DNA from: Chloroflexota bacterium
Lineage (GTDB): Bacteria > Chloroflexota > Anaerolineae > Aggregatilineales > Phototrophicaceae
DNA: 62,716 nt
NCBI GenBank assembly: GCA_009841405.1
Contig: VXLV01000089.1
Span: 36,527-99,242, forward strand
Direction: 5' to 3'
The number at the start of each line of letters is the position of its first letter. The first letter of the stretch is position 1. The notes under the pieces were generated by a model, which searched no databases, was not told the origin of the DNA, and saw nothing but the letters and a program-made list of their open reading frames with translations. The translations under genes were made by a program, and so were the position numbers. Positions 43,527-51,164 of the stretch are shown in pieces.

Positions 43527-44741
43527 ATGCAGATCGTGACGCCTGTTGAACAGGTCGACATGGCGCGCAACAAGCGCCTGCTCAACCGCTACCGTTTCAT
43601 CGAATACGAGACGCTGCGTATCCTGGCGGCCTGGCTGCCGGCGACCGCGCGCATGGAATACAAACTGGCCATGGGGCGCTTCTTGTGGGAGGAGGCGCAG
43701 CATGTGCAGCATCTGGTTCTGCGCTTGCGCGAGGTGCAGACGCCGGCGTTCCGTCCGCCGGACGATCCCGCCCTGGAAGCGCTGATGGCGGAGGCGATCA
43801 ACGCGCCGGACGCGCGCAGCCTGCTGGCCGGGTTATTCCGCGTCATCAAGCCGGCGCTGCGGGACGCTTATCGCTGGCACAGCGGGCAGACTTTCGCCAA
43901 TCCCGATGCGCCGACGCTCTACGCGCTGAAGCATATCTTGCTGGACGAAGATGAACATGTGGCCTGGGCGGAGGCGGAGTTCGCCGGGCGCGCGCCGGGC
44001 GAGTGGGAGCGGTATATCGCCGCTTTGCTGGCGCATGCGGGCGGCGTCACCGGCGATGAAGCCCGCAGCGATAAACCGGCGCCGCCGTCCGTGCGCGTAA
44101 CATTCAGCGCGCCCATGACCGCTGCGCGTGATGACCGCTTCGCCATCTTGCAGCAGCCCTGGGGCGATGCCGAAGCGCGCCGGCAAACTGACGAGGCGGC
44201 GCGCCGCCTGGACGAATTCGAGAATTACAGCCAGGAGATGCTGGCGGCGGAGACCGTGGCGCTGATCATCCACTTCTCGCCGGATATGCCCTGGGGCTTC
44301 ATCTATGATTCGGCGCGGCATTGCTACGACGAGACGCGCCATTGCCTGCTGGGCATCGAGTGGCTGCGGCGGCACGGGCTGGATTACACGCGGGTGCCGC
44401 AGAATACGCGCATCTACGCCTGGCGCGCGCAATATGACCCGGCGACGCAATACTGCCTGCTGACACGCGGCAACGAGGCGCACGCCTTTCCCCATCGCCG
44501 CCGCAGTCTGGCGCAATACAAGGCGGCCGGCGATCAGCTCTCGGCGCAATACGTCAGCTACGATATGGCTGACGAGCGGCAGCATGTCGCCTTCGGCACG
44601 AGGTGGCTGCCGGAGCTAATGGCGCGGAATAGCATCGACATGCCGGTCGACCAGTTCATCGAGGAAACGGTCGCGCTGTGGCAGCGGGAGTACGTCTCCG
44701 GCGATTTGCCGCTGCGCGCGGAGGGCGAGGCAGGGTCATGA
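43527..44741 (+). CDS. double ferritin-like di-iron protein
   Basis: A 404-residue helical protein with four E-x-x-H motifs: EAQH (56-59), EDEH (141-144), ETRH (269-272) and ERQH (350-353). Further Glu candidates occur at 28, 242 and 317. The spacing repeats between the two halves (about 20-175 and 235-395), so it looks like two fused four-helix ferritin-like domains, each able to bind a di-iron centre. Resemblance to DUF455/MiaE-like helical proteins is only general. Such centres do oxidations with O2. The gene is tightly packed between an SDR and an aldolase gene, and its stop overlaps the next start (ATGA), so it is part of the same catabolic operon. Reaction unknown. Confidence 0.65.
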   Translation: MQIVTPVEQVDMARNKRLLNRYRFIEYETLRILAAWLPATARMEYKLAMGRFLWEEAQHVQHLVLRLREVQTPAFRPPDDPALEALMAEAINAPDARSLLAGLFRVIKPALRDAYRWHSGQTFANPDAPTLYALKHILLDEDEHVAWAEAEFAGRAPGEWERYIAALLAHAGGVTGDEARSDKPAPPSVRVTFSAPMTAARDDRFAILQQPWGDAEARRQTDEAARRLDEFENYSQEMLAAETVALIIHFSPDMPWGFIYDSARHCYDETRHCLLGIEWLRRHGLDYTRVPQNTRIYAWRAQYDPATQYCLLTRGNEAHAFPHRRRSLAQYKAAGDQLSAQYVSYDMADERQHVAFGTRWLPELMARNSIDMPVDQFIEETVALWQREYVSGDLPLRAEGEAGS

Positions 44742-45667
44742 GCGAATCGGGCGCGCGCTATCCGCAAGCGATTCTGGTTTCCTGTGAGATTCCCTGGGGC
44801 GACGACGGCGCGCTCTTGGAGGCTGTCTTCCGGCGCTCGGTGCAAGCGACGCTGGAACACTTCAATCATCTTTACATCTTTGGCACGGCGGGCGAAGGCT
44901 ACGCGGTCAGCCAGGCGCAATTCCGGCGCATCGTCGACATCTTCTACGACGAGACGCGCGGCGCTGATATTCACCCGATGGTCGGCTTGATCGGCATGTC
45001 GACGCCGATCGTGCTCGAGAAGCTGCAATACGCCTGGGACCGGGGTTTCCGCGCCTTCCAGATTTCGCTGCCGTCCTGGGGCGCGCTCACCGATGCTGAA
45101 GTCATGACCTTCTTTCGCGATGTCTGCGGCGCCTTCCCTGGGGCGAATTTTTTGCACTACAACTTGCCGCGGGCCGGGCGCTTGCTGGAGGCGCGCCACT
45201 ATCGCCCGCTGGTTGAGGCGCTGCCCAACCTGGTCGCCACCAAGAACACCGGCGGCGGACACGAACGGGCCGCTGAGTTAGTCAGCCAGGCCGGCGAACT
45301 GCAGCACTTTCTGGGCGAGGGCAATTTCTTGCAAGGCTGCCTTTATGGCGAATGCTCTTTGCTGGCGACCTTCGGCGCGCTGAGCCCGCACAAGGTCAAA
45401 GCCTATTTTGCCGCGGCGCAAGCGCTAGATTTCCCGCGTATGCTGGCCTTGCAGCGCGGCTTTCACGATATGCTGATGGACCTCTTCGGCGCGCTGGCCG
45501 GCGATAGCAAGATCGACGGCGCTTACGACAAGCTCTGGGTGCGCCTGGGCGGGTTCGAAGAAATGCCGCTGCGCTTGCTCTCGCCCTATCACGGTTTCAG
45601 CGAGGCGCAATTCCAGGCCTGCAAGCGCCTGCTCGAGCGCGATTACGCCGACTGGCTGACCTCTTAG
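44738..45667 (+). CDS. DapA/NanA-family class I aldolase (lyase/synthase)
   Basis: A 309-residue TIM-barrel protein of the dihydrodipicolinate synthase/N-acetylneuraminate lyase family. FNHLYIFGTAGEGYAVSQAQFRR holds the G-x-x-GEG motif (about 42-60). NFLHYNLPRAGRLL has the conserved Tyr (about 140). NLVATKNTGGGHERAAEL has the Schiff-base Lys (about 169). Members cleave or form pyruvate or 2-keto-3-deoxy acid adducts. With no lysine-synthesis genes beside it, and a sialidase-like gene in the operon, a 2-keto-acid aldolase role is likely. The start is ATG 44738, overlapping the ferritin-like stop; a longer frame begins at 44678 inside that gene. Confidence 0.87.
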   Translation: MSESGARYPQAILVSCEIPWGDDGALLEAVFRRSVQATLEHFNHLYIFGTAGEGYAVSQAQFRRIVDIFYDETRGADIHPMVGLIGMSTPIVLEKLQYAWDRGFRAFQISLPSWGALTDAEVMTFFRDVCGAFPGANFLHYNLPRAGRLLEARHYRPLVEALPNLVATKNTGGGHERAAELVSQAGELQHFLGEGNFLQGCLYGECSLLATFGALSPHKVKAYFAAAQALDFPRMLALQRGFHDMLMDLFGALAGDSKIDGAYDKLWVRLGGFEEMPLRLLSPYHGFSEAQFQACKRLLERDYADWLTS

Positions 45668-45676
45668 ACGCAACCG

Positions 45677-46456
45677 CTATTCAGTCAGCATTTTGTCCAG
45701 CTCGGCACTGGCGTCCCGCAAGACGTTCATCAAGGAGAAATCGCCGCCGTAGGGGATCATCAGTGAACCCTGCCGGCGATAGCGGTCGACCTCGTCGATT
45801 GAGGCGGCGGTTCTGCCCCAGACTTTATGATGCTTGTCGCAGGCGGCCGCCACTTGCGCCACGGCTTCGTCCATGCTCAGGCCGATTTCGGGGTAGGTCT
45901 CGAGCCGCAAGCCCAGATCGCCCGGGCCCACGAAGAGCGCGTCGATGCCGGGCACGGCTGCGATTTCCTCAGCATTGGCGACCGCGTCTGGCGTTTCGAT
46001 TTGGGCGACGATGAAGGTCTCGCTATTGGCATCCTCGATGTAGGTGCTGTCTGGTATCCAGGTATCGCCGCCGAAGTTGCAGTCGAGCCCGGCGCCATCC
46101 AGGCCGCGATTGCCGATTGGCGGGAACTTGGTCGCCGCGACAATTTGCCGCGCCATCTCGGCGTCGTCGACGAAGGGGATCATCAAACCGGCGGCGCCGT
46201 CTTCCAGATAGCGGTACAGGCGGGTGCGCTGCACGGTCGGCGGGCGGATCATGCAGTCGATGTCGTAGAGATGGCATAGCGCCAGCAGGTGTTGGATTTC
46301 GCGGGCGTCGAAATTGCGATGCTCCATATCCAGCCAGATGCCGTCATACTTGAAGTGCGCGGCGTAACGGATGAAGAAGGGCAGCACGTGCCCCATCCCG
46401 CAGAAACGCGCGAATTGACCGCCCCGCCATTTCGCCAGAACTTTGCTTTCTCTCAT
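45677..46456 (-). CDS. HpcH/HpaI-family aldolase
   Basis: A 259-residue class II, metal-dependent aldolase of the HpcH/HpaI/citrate-lyase-beta family. It has YDGIWLDMEHRNFDAREIQHLL (about 38), DIDCMIRPPTVQRTRLYRYLEDGAAGLMIPFVDDAE (Arg and loop, about 65), FIVAQIETPDAVANAEEIAAVPG (metal Glu, about 138) and DALFVGPGDLGLRL (metal Asp, about 164). These enzymes split 2-keto-3-deoxy-sugar acids or related hydroxy-keto acids to pyruvate and an aldehyde. The start is ATG 46456 with GAGG six bases upstream; a longer frame to 46597 is unlikely. It is convergent with the DapA-like gene and probably the last gene of a three-gene minus-strand operon. Confidence 0.87.
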   Translation of the reverse strand: MRESKVLAKWRGGQFARFCGMGHVLPFFIRYAAHFKYDGIWLDMEHRNFDAREIQHLLALCHLYDIDCMIRPPTVQRTRLYRYLEDGAAGLMIPFVDDAEMARQIVAATKFPPIGNRGLDGAGLDCNFGGDTWIPDSTYIEDANSETFIVAQIETPDAVANAEEIAAVPGIDALFVGPGDLGLRLETYPEIGLSMDEAVAQVAAACDKHHKVWGRTAASIDEVDRYRRQGSLMIPYGGDFSLMNVLRDASAELDKMLTE

Positions 46457-46521
46457 GAGGTCCCTCTCTATCAGCCTGGAATCCGCATCACATAATTCGC
46501 CGGCGCGCCTGCGGCCGGCGC

Positions 46522-47280
46522 TTAAGCGTCCCGGTGCATATAGCCGCCATCGACGCGCGTGATCGTGCCGGTGATGTAGTCCGCTTCGTCGGAACACAGG
46601 AAAGCGGCCGCGTTGCCGATATCAGCCGGCGTGCCCAGGCGCCCCCAAGGCAATGCGCGGCCGCCCTCGGCCAGCGCCTCCGCGCCGAAAGTCTCGTGTT
46701 CGCCCGGCGTGTCGATCCAGCCCGGCTCGATGACGTTGACGTTGATTTTGTGGTCGATCAGTTCGCGGGCGATGGACAGCGCCATGTGATTCAAGCCAGC
46801 TTTGGCGGCGTTGTAGGCGATGGCGTTTTGCAGCGGTATTGAGGCGTGCACGCTGGAGATGAAGACCATCTTGCCGCCTTTTCCCCGTTCAACCATGTGC
46901 CGCGCTGTCAGCTGGCTCATATGAAAGCCGCCAAACAGGGTCCCGCGGATGACGCGCTCAAATAGCTCGGGATCATAATCGAGGAAGCGGCCGCGCCGGC
47001 TGTAAGCGGGGTTGCTGACCAGAATATCAATACCATTAAGCTGGTCCAGGCACCGGCGCAGCAGCGACTCGCAACCGGCGCGGCTGAAGACATCGGCCTC
47101 CAGCCCAAACGCTGTACCGCCTGCGCTCTCGACTTCGACGACCGCCGCAGCCAGGTCGGGGCTGCCGGGTCGATCGTTGAGCGCGACAGTCGCGCCGCGG
47201 CGCGCCAATGCCAGGGCGCAACCCTTGCCGATGCCGCGTCCGGCGCCGGTGACCAGCGCCGTCTTGCCGAGCAGGCTCAT
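46522..47280 (-). CDS. short-chain dehydrogenase/reductase
   Basis: A 252-residue classical SDR. TALVTGAGRGIGKGCALALARRG is the NAD(P) site (about 7-29) and DILVSNPAYSRRGRFLDYDP takes the NNAG position. Ser is in VFISSVHASIPLQ (about 140), catalytic Tyr/Lys in AIAYNAAKAGLNHMA (about 153), then NVIEPGWIDTPGE and DYITGTITRVDGGYMHRDA. GGGGA eight bases upstream supports ATG 47280. Twelve bases separate it from the Gfo/Idh gene, so the two are in one operon with the HpaI aldolase. Its role is likely oxidation of a sugar or sugar acid before aldol cleavage. Confidence 0.9.
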   Translation of the reverse strand: MSLLGKTALVTGAGRGIGKGCALALARRGATVALNDRPGSPDLAAAVVEVESAGGTAFGLEADVFSRAGCESLLRRCLDQLNGIDILVSNPAYSRRGRFLDYDPELFERVIRGTLFGGFHMSQLTARHMVERGKGGKMVFISSVHASIPLQNAIAYNAAKAGLNHMALSIARELIDHKINVNVIEPGWIDTPGEHETFGAEALAEGGRALPWGRLGTPADIGNAAAFLCSDEADYITGTITRVDGGYMHRDA

Positions 47281-47292
47281 ATAAAATCCCCT

Positions 47293-48330
47293 TCACTCGC
47301 CGATCACGATCCGCTGACCACTGACGCTGCTTGCTTTCACCGCGTCGAGGCAGCGCAAAATCTGAACGCCGTCGCGCAAGGAATGATACCACGCCTCGCG
47401 CGTATCCAGGCAAGCGAGAAAGGCGCCAAATTCGTCAATATAGGCTTGCTCAAAGCTGTAGCCAGGCGGCGGCCGGGTCTCGTCGATTTGGCCGCTGGCA
47501 TTGAGATAGCGCCGGGCGCGGGCTTCCGGCAGCAGTTCAATGTCGATCACGCCGCGCGCGCTGACGATGCGATAGCCGTAGACTTGGCGGTCTTGCAGGA
47601 GATCGAGCTGCAGCGTGACGGCTGTGCCGGCGGCGGTTCGAGCCAGGATTTGCAGGTTATCCGGCCCCTCGATTTCAAGCGCGCCTGAATGCTGCGCCTG
47701 CGCGTATAGCTCGGCTACGCGCGAGTCCAACATTGTGTAGAGCGTGCCCAGCTCTTGCGCGATGACGCCCATGATCTGCGTCTCGTCGTAAAAGTCTTGA
47801 TATCGCTCCCAGGGATGCCAGTTGGGCAAGTAGTTGCCAAAAACCATCTGCCAGGTCACGGGCGCGCCGAAGCTGTCGTCGTCCAGCCAGGTTTTCGCCT
47901 GGCGCATGGCCGCGTGCCAGGGATTGTTGATGCCAAGCGCGGCCACAAGTTTGTACTCGGCTGCCAGGGCGAGCAATTCATCCGCGCCGTCGAGGCTGTC
48001 GGACAAAGCGATTTCGCAGAAGAAATCTTTCCTGGCGCGGGCCGCTTCCAAGCAATAGCGCATGTGATGCCTGGTCGGCGTCGAGACGATGACGACATCG
48101 GGATTCCAGGCCCAACCCGCGGTCAGGTCATCCACGCTGGTCACGGCGTAGCGCTGCCAGCTCTCGGCGCGGCGGTCGGCGCGCCCGTCAATCAAGCGGA
48201 TGTCGCTCGCCGGCACGCCATGCGCCAGCAAGCAGCGAATCCGGCGCTTGCCCATGGAGCCGCCGCCGATGATCAAATAGCGCCTGTCTTTAGTCACGCT
48301 TGCCGTCCGTTCCCGCAAGGGCGGTCGCAT
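47293..48330 (-). CDS. Gfo/Idh/MocA-family oxidoreductase lacking the usual EKP lysine
   Basis: A 345-residue NAD(P)-dependent dehydrogenase. The Rossmann start is RYLIIGGGSMGKRRIRCLLA (about 17-36), with the NAD-contacting VVIVSTPTRHHMRYCLEAARA (about 78). At the position where the family has E-K-P-x the protein reads FFCEIALSDSLDG, so the conserved Lys is replaced by Ile. The C-terminal domain (about 130-345) has an HPWERYQDFYDETQIMGVIAQELG region. Activity may rest on other residues or be altered. ATG 48330 is used (TTG at 48333 also possible). No Shine-Dalgarno is seen; a 9-bp repeat ends 13 bases upstream, as before dusB. It heads the minus-strand trio with the SDR and HpaI aldolase. Confidence 0.82.
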   Translation of the reverse strand: MRPPLRERTASVTKDRRYLIIGGGSMGKRRIRCLLAHGVPASDIRLIDGRADRRAESWQRYAVTSVDDLTAGWAWNPDVVIVSTPTRHHMRYCLEAARARKDFFCEIALSDSLDGADELLALAAEYKLVAALGINNPWHAAMRQAKTWLDDDSFGAPVTWQMVFGNYLPNWHPWERYQDFYDETQIMGVIAQELGTLYTMLDSRVAELYAQAQHSGALEIEGPDNLQILARTAAGTAVTLQLDLLQDRQVYGYRIVSARGVIDIELLPEARARRYLNASGQIDETRPPPGYSFEQAYIDEFGAFLACLDTREAWYHSLRDGVQILRCLDAVKASSVSGQRIVIGE

Positions 48331-48343
48331 CAAGATGATTCTT

Positions 48344-48370
48344 TACCACCGAGTACACCGAGGACACAGA
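48344..48370 (-). repeat. 9-bp periodic leader repeat (3 units)
   Basis: On the minus strand: TCTGTGTCC, TCGGTGTAC, TCGGTGGTA, then 13 bases and the ATG of the Gfo/Idh gene. Spacing and orientation match the copy in front of dusB exactly, although the repeat units themselves differ. Confidence 0.85.
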
Positions 48371-48508
48371 GTTTAGGTTCTTTAGTCTAGTATTCCGCTT
48401 AATTCATTGCCTGAAATGGGAGGCTTGCTTTTACCTTGACGTTAAACGTTCCTACCGCTAAGAAGTCTTGCGACATCATGTCGCGAAACCACTGGTCAAT
48501 GGCATTTC

Positions 48509-48544
48509 TCGGTGCTCTCGGTGAACTCGGTGAACTCGGTGGTT
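48509..48544 (+). repeat. 9-bp periodic leader repeat (4 units)
   Basis: TCGGTGCTC, TCGGTGAAC, TCGGTGAAC and TCGGTGGTT in tandem, on the side of the divergent region that reads toward the FadR-type regulator. Ten bases later an ATG opens a 30-codon frame. Confidence 0.82.
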
Positions 48545-48554
48545 CAAGTTCAGC

Positions 48555-48647
48555 ATGAATATTGTGACCTTGGCGGATGTCAATGTTGGCGCGATTGTCC
48601 TGTTGGTCCAGCCGGAATACTTGACATCGCCCGCCCGCGCGTTATAA
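48555..48647 (+). CDS. possible 30-residue leader ORF
   Basis: ATG 48555 opens a frame reading MNIVTLADVNVGAIVLLVQP and ten more residues before a TAA that lies within the -10 box at 48643-48648. It starts ten bases after a 9-bp periodic repeat. There is no Shine-Dalgarno and no recognised family. It is listed only because ATGs close behind this repeat occur at three other places; it may well be non-coding. Confidence 0.2.
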   Translation: MNIVTLADVNVGAIVLLVQPEYLTSPARAL

Positions 48648-48648
48648 T
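48621..48648 (+). promoter_or_regulatory. consensus promoter of the FadR-type regulator
   Basis: TTGACA at 48621-48626 and TATAAT at 48643-48648, both perfect consensus, with a 16-base spacer. Transcription would begin around 48655, upstream of the regulator gene. Confidence 0.75.
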
Positions 48649-48778
48649 CTTATTCTACTCATGCGACTGGTCTGACTAGCTGATGTGCCATATTATGTCA
48701 GCTTTGCGGCCGATGTCAAATCCGCTCGCTTGCCAGCCGCAGTCGCAAAAGTCGCGCTTGAGAGAGTTGCAGCGAAAC

Positions 48779-49540
48779 ATGACTGAACCGGGCATTACGC
48801 TGAAGCAGCCGCGCAAGATAACCTTGGTCGCTTCGATTGTGGAGCAACTGGTCGAGCATATTCAAAGCGGCGCGCTGCGGCCGGGCGACAAATTGCCCTC
48901 CGAACGGCAGCTGATTGAAATGCTGGGCGTGGGCCGGTCATCGGTGCGGGAGGCGCTGCAGGGGCTGGTCATGATGGGCCTGGTGGAGGTTCGCCCCGGC
49001 CATGGCAGCTATGTCAAGAGCAACCTCCACAGCTTCATTCCCGATTTGTCAAAGCCGGATCTGTCGGACAAATTGCAGCGGGAAATGCGCTTGCAGTTGA
49101 TCGAGGCGCGCCGAATGATCGAAGTGGAGATCGCCGGACAGGCGGCCGCCCGCGCCAAACCCCAGCAACTTGAGCAGTGGCGCGCCACCTTCGCGGATTA
49201 CAAGCGCTACATCAATGACTTCAGCGACCCGCGTTACTTGTCCGCGCACGCTGATTTCCATTTGTGCCTGGCCGATATGTCGCAGAATCCCTTCAACGTG
49301 ATGCTGGTGAACGCCGCTATCCAAGCGGTCCCGCAGACGCTGCGCGAGCGGGAATTCAATTTCCCAAAGTCGATTGACTTGCGGCAATTGCGGGATTCCC
49401 AGGTCAGGATACATCAAGACATTCTGGACGCGGTGGCGGACGGGGATGTCGCCGGGGCGAAGGCGGCGCTGCGGGCGCACATGGATTTCGAACGCGACCT
49501 GGTGATTCAAGTGTATCCGGCAACGGCGGATGAACGCTGA
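48779..49540 (+). CDS. GntR-family regulator, FadR subfamily
   Basis: A transcription factor of 253 residues from this start. The N-terminal winged helix (about 14-80) reads SIVEQLVEHIQSGALRPGDKLPSERQLIEMLGVGRSSVREAL, the GntR signature, then GLVMMGLVEVRPGHGSYV. The C-terminal FCD domain (about 105-245) has RLQLIEARRMIEVEIAGQAA, ADFHLCLADMSQNPFN and DSQVRIHQDILDAVADGDVA with the ligand/metal His residues. An in-frame ATG at 48683 adds 32 residues and cannot be excluded, since neither start has a good ribosome-binding site. A perfect promoter lies upstream. It precedes a sugar-type importer operon and probably represses it, being released by a carboxylate or sugar acid. Confidence 0.87.
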   Translation: MTEPGITLKQPRKITLVASIVEQLVEHIQSGALRPGDKLPSERQLIEMLGVGRSSVREALQGLVMMGLVEVRPGHGSYVKSNLHSFIPDLSKPDLSDKLQREMRLQLIEARRMIEVEIAGQAAARAKPQQLEQWRATFADYKRYINDFSDPRYLSAHADFHLCLADMSQNPFNVMLVNAAIQAVPQTLREREFNFPKSIDLRQLRDSQVRIHQDILDAVADGDVAGAKAALRAHMDFERDLVIQVYPATADER

Positions 49541-49681
49541 GGCATTCATCGCCTGGCGAATTCGGATTAACGGCCAAATGCAGGGAGGCGCCTATACAAC
49601 CTATTCAGCCGCATGCAAGTCCTCAACCGTCACGACGCAGTTCGCAAGGGCTGCGCGCACTAACTGAAAGAGGGAGCTAAG

Positions 49682-51001
49682 ATGAAAAAGCTACAATTGC
49701 TTCTCGTATTCGGCGCCATGCTGGTGGTCCTGCTGGCGCCGGCGCAGGCGCAAGATCCGGTCACCATAACCTATTGGACCGACCCGGCCCTGGCGCAGCC
49801 CGTCAGCTTGCCGCAATTCACGCAGCTGGCGGAATTCGAGACCTGGCAAGCGGAACAATTCATGGAAATGCATCCGCATGTCACGGTTGAAGTCCGCGGC
49901 CTGGATTGGCCCGATCTGGCTACGGTTGTGCCGACAGCGCTGGCCGCTGGCGACCCGCCAGATATCCTCAAGGATTATCTCGGGCGCACCTCGGGCTACG
50001 GCGTCGAGGGCGTAACCGTTGACCTGTTCCAGCACCTGCCGCAAGAAGACCTTGATGACTTGCTGCCGGGCCTGGTTCAGCTCTACACCATCGATGGCGC
50101 GCTTCACGCCATGCCAACCTACTTCTGGAACCACGCCATGATCGTCAACAAGGCGCTCTTCGATCAAGCTGGCCTCGGCGACATGATCCCCGTGGACGAC
50201 CGCGACTGGACGCTGGATGAGTTCTACGCGGCCGCGACCGCCATCAAAGAAGCGGGCATCGGCGTCGACTTCCCGTACACCTTGCAGGTCGCGTCCGAGC
50301 AGGGCGATTACGATTTCCACGCGTTTATCTGGGGCGCCGGCGGCGAAATCTGGAACCCGGATTGCACAACCGGCTTCGACAACCCCAAGACCCTGGCTGG
50401 CTTGGAATTCGTCAACAAACTCTACCAAGAGGGCTTGATCAACTCCGACGCCACCACGGCCGCTTATGCCGACCAGACCAATAATCTGTTCACCGGCAAG
50501 AGCGCCATCATGGGCGGCGGCATGGGCGTGCTCAACAACACCATCGGCAACGCCATAACCAACGGTGAGGTCACGGTAGAGATGGACCCGGTCATCGTCA
50601 CCTACCCGCACGCCGAGGGCGAGGTCTCCGGCTTGGGCGTCGGCCCCTCCGGCTTCGCGGTCTTTGACAAGGGCCGCTCGGATTACGAGATGGAGTGGGT
50701 CATTGAATTCCTGCTCTTCCTGAATTCGTCCGAGTCGCAGGTCACCTACACGCAGAACAATTCGCAGTTCCCGGCGCGCGCGTCGGCGGGCGTTCCCCTG
50801 GCGGAAGACGAGAACTACGCCTTGACGCTCTCGCTGATCCAAGCGCGCGGCACCGAGAATCTGGGTCTGGCTTGCCCCGGCTTCTATGAAGTTCGCATTT
50901 CGCAGCCGCCGCACTGGCAAGCGATGTTCCTGGGCCAGGAAACACCGGAACAGGCGCTGGAAGCATTGAACTCTGAAGCCGAGTTCATCCTGGATATGTA
51001 G
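49682..51001 (+). CDS. ABC sugar-type substrate-binding protein
   Basis: A 439-residue extracellular solute-binding protein of family 1. The signal peptide is MKKLQLLLVFGAMLVVLLA, then PAQAQ. The mature chain has ITYWTDPAL at its start, then WQAEQFMEMHPHVTVEVRGLDW, DPPDILKDYLGRTSGYG, MPTYFWNHAMIVNKALFDQAGL and FIWGAGGEIWNPD. GGAG six bases upstream supports the ATG. It is the first structural gene behind the FadR-type regulator. A long hairpin separates it from the permease genes. No ATPase is encoded in this operon. Confidence 0.9.
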   Translation: MKKLQLLLVFGAMLVVLLAPAQAQDPVTITYWTDPALAQPVSLPQFTQLAEFETWQAEQFMEMHPHVTVEVRGLDWPDLATVVPTALAAGDPPDILKDYLGRTSGYGVEGVTVDLFQHLPQEDLDDLLPGLVQLYTIDGALHAMPTYFWNHAMIVNKALFDQAGLGDMIPVDDRDWTLDEFYAAATAIKEAGIGVDFPYTLQVASEQGDYDFHAFIWGAGGEIWNPDCTTGFDNPKTLAGLEFVNKLYQEGLINSDATTAAYADQTNNLFTGKSAIMGGGMGVLNNTIGNAITNGEVTVEMDPVIVTYPHAEGEVSGLGVGPSGFAVFDKGRSDYEMEWVIEFLLFLNSSESQVTYTQNNSQFPARASAGVPLAEDENYALTLSLIQARGTENLGLACPGFYEVRISQPPHWQAMFLGQETPEQALEALNSEAEFILDM

Positions 51002-51017
51002 TTGAACTAACGGTGTA

Positions 51018-51047
51018 GAAGGCGTCCGGCGCTGGTCGGATGCCTTC
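51018..51047. terminator. hairpin between binding protein and permease genes
   Basis: An 11-bp stem, GAAGGCGTCCG against CGGATGCCTTC (one G-T wobble), loop of eight bases, with TTCGTCCC after it. There is no T run, so it is more likely a stabilising or partially terminating structure after the binding-protein gene than a full terminator. Confidence 0.65.
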
Positions 51048-51164
51048 TTCGTCCCATGTAGCAGATTTGTCGGGCGAGAAAGTTTCTTGTTAAACTGGCG
51101 CTATTATTGATTCGGACGCCGGTCCGCGCTCAGTTTGGAGCGTGGACCTGCGGCGGAGTTCGTC

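Noticed and set aside
49691..50920. Minus-strand open frame of 409 codons
   Set aside because: Antisense to the substrate-binding-protein gene, which has a signal peptide and family motifs.
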